The position numbers and the translations under genes are program-made. Below are positions 61,101-64,000 of a DNA stretch of 64,000 nucleotides, in pieces. The stretch comes from Acanthaster planci (Eukaryota; Echinodermata; Asteroidea; Valvatida; Acanthasteridae): NCBI RefSeq assembly GCF_001949145.1, contig NW_019091362.1:3982519-4046518 (forward strand), read 5' to 3'. Positions within the stretch are counted from its first letter, which is position 1, and each line of letters opens with the position of its first letter. The notes under the pieces are model-generated. The model was not told where the DNA came from and made no database searches. It saw only the letters and a list, made by a program, of their open reading frames with translations.

Positions 61101-64000
61101 AAAATGCTGCAAGTCATGAAGTGTCATCAAAGAAGGAATCATATGCATCCGAATCTCCGCCTGGAACCAAAGAGTCTGATGTGTCGGGCGACGCCTTTGC
61201 TGAACCTCAAGATGGCACTAATGAGGACAAGCAGTTCAAATTCTCTCTGTTTTCAGCTGAAGTGAAAGATGCAAAGAGTCAAAACAAGAGGCACTGCCAA
61301 GAAGGAGGAAGAGACATACGAAGAACCCGTCATGAGTTACGCATCTTGAATCGTCTCTGTGGAAACCGCAGCACAAACACCAGCAATGACGAAGAGCTTG
61401 ACACAAGAAATCATCTAGTCAAGTGTTGTGCATTCAGTGGTCGGGCCCAAAGAATGAAGTGTTTGCGTTCTGCAAGGGATGAAAAATACGCCGCCACCTG
61501 CCGGGGGGAACTCACCCCACTAGCTGTCCGGCTTGGTGGTGCTGTTGGAGACGACAATCCATGCTGTAGAGAAGAGGAGCGCGAGGAACGATCGTGTTGT
61601 TTTAAGGAGCTCCTGAGGACCAAGGAGAAGCTGCTTGATCGTCGAGCACCAATGCTTGCTCACATTGAAAGCCTCACGAGTGATTCCCGCCGACAGGTAG
61701 AACCGACAAGAATGGACAGATTGTGTACAGCAATGGAAGGACTTCCAAAGAAAGATTTCAATGACACAGTCTTCCAATGTTGCAGGAACGAGGGCAAAAG
61801 AAGGTACCGCTGTTTGACGCAGTTTTCCCGGGCTTACGTAGACAAGGTCTGCTCCGGGCAAGACATGGACACTGCATACCAGATTGGATATTTGGGAGAG
61901 ATCCGGGATCTCAATTTAGAACATGCATGCTGCCAACTTGAAGGGCGGGAGAGATACCGCTGTGTTCTTTCAGCAGACAAAAATCACGGAGAGCCTAATG
62001 ACATCAACGTCCAAAGCCGAGAGCGCACTCCAAAGACCCTTAAACATAAACGTCACCGGAAGAGAGTCGGCAGTTGGCTGAGTAGTGCAAAGAGGGAGAT
62101 ATGCAAACGCGTGGACGAATTCTACAGCGAGGATCTTCTACAGGTCCTCAACGTTTTGCAAAGTGCACTTCCACCTCACCATGAAGTCAAGGAAGCATTG
62201 GGAGAGGAAGCAAAAGACCAAGACATTGGAGAGGACAGCCAAGACGGCCAGAAAGAACGAACAAAACCTAGAAAGTGGAAACCAAAGACTCCAAGTAAAA
62301 AGAAAACGCGAAACGGTGGAGACCATCACAGCAGAGACATGAACAGTGAAGAGGAATCGACAGATGAAAACAGGCGACTGAACAACAAGGACATCCTTGG
62401 TAGAGACCTGGACAGAACAGAGATGGGAGACAGAGTGCAAGAGTTTTCAGAGGACAGGGTCAGGGAACGTCAGGGCCACAAAGGGAAGAAAGGTGACAGA
62501 AGTAAAGAAAGCAGAAGAGGCATAAAATGGCTTGATACAGGTCATACAAGAGGGGAAGGAAGACGCTGGGTAAAAGAGTCTTGGGAAGGTAGGGACATAG
62601 ATCATGAAGAGGAGGGGACAAGACAAAAAGGCTTGGATCGTCTGAAAAGTCACTATGACAGGGAAAGGGAAAGTGGAAGGCCTGCTAGACGTCAAAACAG
62701 GACCTCTGAAAGATATGGATCAGATGAATCCTACTATGATACATTGGGAGAACCTGAAGAAGTCGACAGGAAGGGGCCTAGAAGGCACGGGGGTCGTCGC
62801 AGATATTTCCGTTGGTATGAGAGAAAGAACACCACCGGAAGTGCACTTTTCAATGATTCATCCGCTGTTTTCGGGGGTCTAGCCTCTTGTTGCCAGCTTG
62901 ATGGGCGTAAGTTCAGTAGCTGCCTGAAGACCTTGCAACACACCTTACTTGATCGACTGTGCGACCCTGAAATCTACATTGAAATGGGGAACTTTAGCCA
63001 CACAGCTAGAAAGATCGACCACTGTTGCCTGCTGCAGGATAAGCACCGATCCAAATGTTTCTTCAAAGAGAAACATTACGACGACTGGGAAGAAGAACAA
63101 CCGGGCCCGCCTGACGTTGTCACGTGGCAAGAAGAGATTCGGTTCGGAGCAGATGGTGAAACGCAAAAATTTGCAGAAGATGACGATCGATCAGGTCACC
63201 AAAATATACTAAAGGGAAAGGGTGCTGAGGGTGCTAAACGTGCCAGGAGAAGTGCAAGTTGGAGGGTACCGGGAGTGACCAGTGGTGAGTGGGACAGGAT
63301 TCCTCGTCTTCCAAATGACAAGACCAGACGTAGAAAGCACCGGCGCGGTAAGAGGGCAAGGCACCATGGCCTGTGGAGCGATCGACGTATAGGGGCAGTG
63401 TGCGTTAATGTTGTGGGCAGCGCAGCTCTCGGGGCATTCGGTGACTTTCTGGATACAGATAACAGTAACGTGAACTCAGAAGGTAAGCATCGCTCTCATT
63501 GGCCAAATTTCATAAAGACTGCGTGAACAACATTTCACTGACACATACACAGAAAACACTCCATTAGAATTACAGTCATCAACAGAATACCAACTGTAAC
63601 CATTTTTGACAAAATGCACCACAGAACAGCCAGATTGGACGCCAGTCTTTATTATACGACTGACGTAGTTTGGCCAGGGAGTCCAGCTGGGCCACACAAA
63701 ACTATGACTTTTAAACTTTTTGGGTTCCTTGATCGCCCGAACTCTAATGACAGGCATCGTGGCCGCATTTTTTCAAGCTAAATGTACTTGTATACTTCAT
63801 TATTTCCAGCGCTTATATATCTTTGGAGTGCAATCGGCACAGCCATTTCGGATACAAATGCGTGAGTTATGAATTCAACCCCAATCATTAATTATTTACA
63901 GAACAGGGACAGCACGTCACCATACAGGACGTGGGGGAGTCACTCCGTGACTGTTGTGTCATGGTAAACGAGGTGGAGCGGATAGACTGTGTTAAACGGA
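52041..64000 (+). CDS. Secreted Reeler-domain / ECM1-like double-cysteine repeat protein (3' incomplete)
   Basis: Joined CDS: 52041-52104, 54050-54190, 57132-57351, 58188-58279, 58507-58599, 59294-59452, 60345-63482, 63902-64000 and beyond. All seven introns are GT/AG and every phase is compatible: six are phase 1 and intron 3 is phase 2. The 1335 codons seen give a signal peptide (1-20), a Reeler domain (about 22-172), an acidic linker (173-225) and at least twelve units of the form C-x(15-35)-CC-x(8-10)-C, with a charged K/R/E/D-rich segment of about 230 residues between units 9 and 10. CC-x(7-10)-C units are the signature of ECM1, related in pattern to albumin, and ECCEATGEARFQCF is very like an ECM1 unit. 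Reeler domains occur in reelin, spondins and related extracellular proteins. An extracellular-matrix role is inferred; the combination is unknown to me. Confidence 0.85.
52105..54049 (+). other. Intron 1 of the Reeler/ECM1-like gene
   Basis: It includes a degenerate palindromic repeat block at 52497-52692 and a GT/GGT-rich tract at 53011-53064. No exon is seen in it. Confidence 0.6.
52497..52692. repeat. Degenerate repeat built on CTCGTACG-like palindromes
   Basis: Words such as ACTCGTAGGTACGACTCAT, ATCTCGTAC, ATCTCGTACGGATGAG and AACTCGTACGTTTGAGAT recur in both orientations across about 195 bp. The unit boundaries are blurred, so it is either an old minisatellite or a small foldback element. 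Confidence 0.5.
54050..54190 (+). CDS. Reeler/ECM1-like gene exon 2: N-terminal half of the Reeler domain
   Basis: The acceptor TTTTTGTCAACGATAG and donor T|GTAAGT bound a 141-nt, phase 1-1 exon. It encodes LFLDECPVFTQRNTDSNDLG, then TPAYDLVASQVQFGYLPNQQYE. The Pro-x-Tyr start, the cysteine and the Y-x-P-x-Q-x-Y stretch fit the first strands of Reeler domains. Confidence 0.75.
54191..57131 (+). other. Intron 2 of the Reeler/ECM1-like gene
   Basis: 2.9 kb with no recognisable exon, repeat or element. The 116-codon minus ORF at 56093-56443 and the plus ORF at 55335-55571 lack motifs. Confidence 0.5.
57132..57351 (+). CDS. Reeler/ECM1-like gene exon 3: Reeler core
   Basis: The acceptor CATACTTGCAG and donor TTCAG|GTATTA bound 220 nt, phase 1 in and phase 2 out. 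The reading RIEASNQARPFSRFILKSDN continues the strand from exon 2, then NVRYLEDCPG and ASFHWESPSCGCVIFR. The F-x-x-F-I-L, C-P-G, F-x-W-x-x-P and G-C-V-x-F-R blocks are the recognisable core of the Reeler domain. The long ORF continuing upstream of 57132 is not coding. Confidence 0.8.
57352..58187 (+). other. Intron 3 of the Reeler/ECM1-like gene
   Basis: 836 bp. Overlapping ORFs of 163 codons (minus, 57365-57856) and 114 codons (plus, 57534-57878) occur inside but show no domain and are not spliced consistently with the gene. Confidence 0.5.
58188..58279 (+). CDS. Reeler/ECM1-like gene exon 4: end of the Reeler domain
   Basis: The acceptor TTTTTTTCCCACAAAG and donor AATA|GTGAGT bound 92 nt, phase 2 in and phase 1 out. 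It supplies AIVFDDTTSQSTNLQLTVCP and YSPDLDNYLN, the last strand and cysteine expected after G-C-V-x-F-R. The fit of phase and of domain continuity to exons 3 and 5 argues for this exon although it is short. Confidence 0.72.
58507..58599 (+). CDS. Reeler/ECM1-like gene exon 5: acidic linker
   Basis: 93 nt, phase 1-1, encoding LLHEIDPEGYNFTNERDSNF and ENEYDDGLFE, with an N-glycosylation sequon NFT. The acceptor ends GTTAAG (AAG rather than the commoner CAG/TAG), and the in-frame stop immediately upstream forces the exon to begin here. Donor G|GTATGT. Confidence 0.72.
59294..59452 (+). CDS. Reeler/ECM1-like gene exon 6: acidic linker end and first double-cysteine unit
   Basis: 159 nt, phase 1-1, with acceptor TTCTGAGCCAG and donor CAG|GTGCGT. 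It encodes DEDFDEGITDVNYSDKHPVV and then ILCQEFQDLRGAG with RRRWWRCCKRA. The first C-x-CC pair of the repeat array lies here, and its third cysteine comes from exon 7 (GGKLKRC), so one unit is split by intron 6. Confidence 0.83.
59453..60344 (+). other. Intron 6, with a (CAAA)n tract
   Basis: 892 bp; a purine-rich A/AAAC/CAAA low-complexity run lies at 59790-59846. The intron divides a double-cysteine unit. Intron 5 (58600-59293, 694 bp) holds a C10 run near 59001 and nothing else recognisable; intron 7 (63483-63901) is plain. Confidence 0.6.
60345..63482 (+). CDS. Reeler/ECM1-like gene exon 7: large exon with most double-cysteine units
   Basis: A single open frame of 1046 codons with acceptor TTTTCTAG and donor GAAG|GTAAGC, phase 1-1. 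Successive CC pairs start SCCRIKR, PCCADEG, SCCKVED, ECCEATG, KCCAFSG, PCCREEE, QCCRNEG, ACCQLEG, then after a charged segment SCCQLDG and HCCLLQD. Nearly all are followed by a cysteine 8-10 residues later and preceded by a leucine/hydrophobic-Cys 15-35 residues earlier. The segment about 62140-62840 is poor in Cys and rich in K, R, E, D and G (repeats such as RDRTEMGDR, DRVRERQGHKGKK). A furin-type KRARR site occurs at about 63236-63250. Antisense ORFs are shadows. Confidence 0.92.
63902..64000 (+). CDS. Reeler/ECM1-like gene exon 8 (truncated by window edge)
   Basis: The acceptor ATTATTTACAG fits the phase-1 donor of exon 7 and gives EQGQHVTIQDVGESLRDCCV, with VMVNEVERIDCVKR: a further complete CC-x10-C unit. 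It is open to the last base, so the protein continues to the right. Confidence 0.83.

Noticed and set aside
1-64000. CRISPR arrays, bacterial operons, rRNA genes
   Set aside because: No regularly spaced repeats, Shine-Dalgarno-led gene strings or rRNA sequence were seen; the DNA is eukaryotic.

Overview
The window is eukaryotic nuclear DNA. Short exons have GT/AG splice sites, introns are long, CpG-poor intergenic DNA dominates, and there are decayed retrotransposons, small inverted-repeat elements, tRNA-derived SINE heads and two assembly gaps. The mixture (Reeler and ECM1-like extracellular domains, a relaxin/insulin-type peptide gene, Ty3/gypsy, LINE relics and many MITEs) suggests a marine invertebrate, perhaps a deuterostome such as a lancelet, hemichordate or echinoderm. 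This is an inference; no sequence here fixes the species.

Two protein-coding genes can be supported. (1) On the minus strand, 1085-4481 holds two exons of an insulin/relaxin-superfamily prohormone: a B-chain exon (4351-4481) and a C-peptide plus A-chain exon (1085-1278). They are joined by a phase-1 intron, the classical intron of this family. The signal-peptide exon was not found and may lie upstream, possibly in the 5954-6609 gap. (2) On the plus strand, 52041-64000 (running off the right edge) holds eight exons of a large secreted protein: signal peptide, a Reeler domain split over three exons, an acidic linker, and at least twelve ECM1/albumin-like double-cysteine units, nine to eleven of them in one 3.1 kb exon. 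A Reeler domain joined to ECM1-like repeats is an architecture I do not know, and it is the main finding.

Between them lies about 47 kb of mostly non-coding DNA. It contains a dead Ty3/gypsy LTR retrotransposon (34285-41533) whose 3' extra ORF is an SGNH/GDSL-type hydrolase, a minus-strand LINE reverse-transcriptase relic interrupted by a perfect-armed inverted repeat (32460-33040), an L1-like RT relic (46630-47180), four MITE-like elements (1539-1984, 9522-10095, 20074-20316, and 42545-42836 with an 8-bp target duplication), SINE-like fragments, and low-complexity tracts. A decayed proline-rich ORF of unknown identity sits against the 5' LTR.

Region by region: 0-4.5 kb insulin-like gene; 4.5-32 kb intergenic DNA with MITEs and SINEs and one CpG-dense block near 25.5 kb; 32-42 kb retroelement cluster; 42-52 kb intergenic DNA with a hAT-type MITE, a gap and LINE debris; 52-64 kb Reeler/ECM1-like gene. 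All homology calls come from reading motifs by eye; no database search was run.
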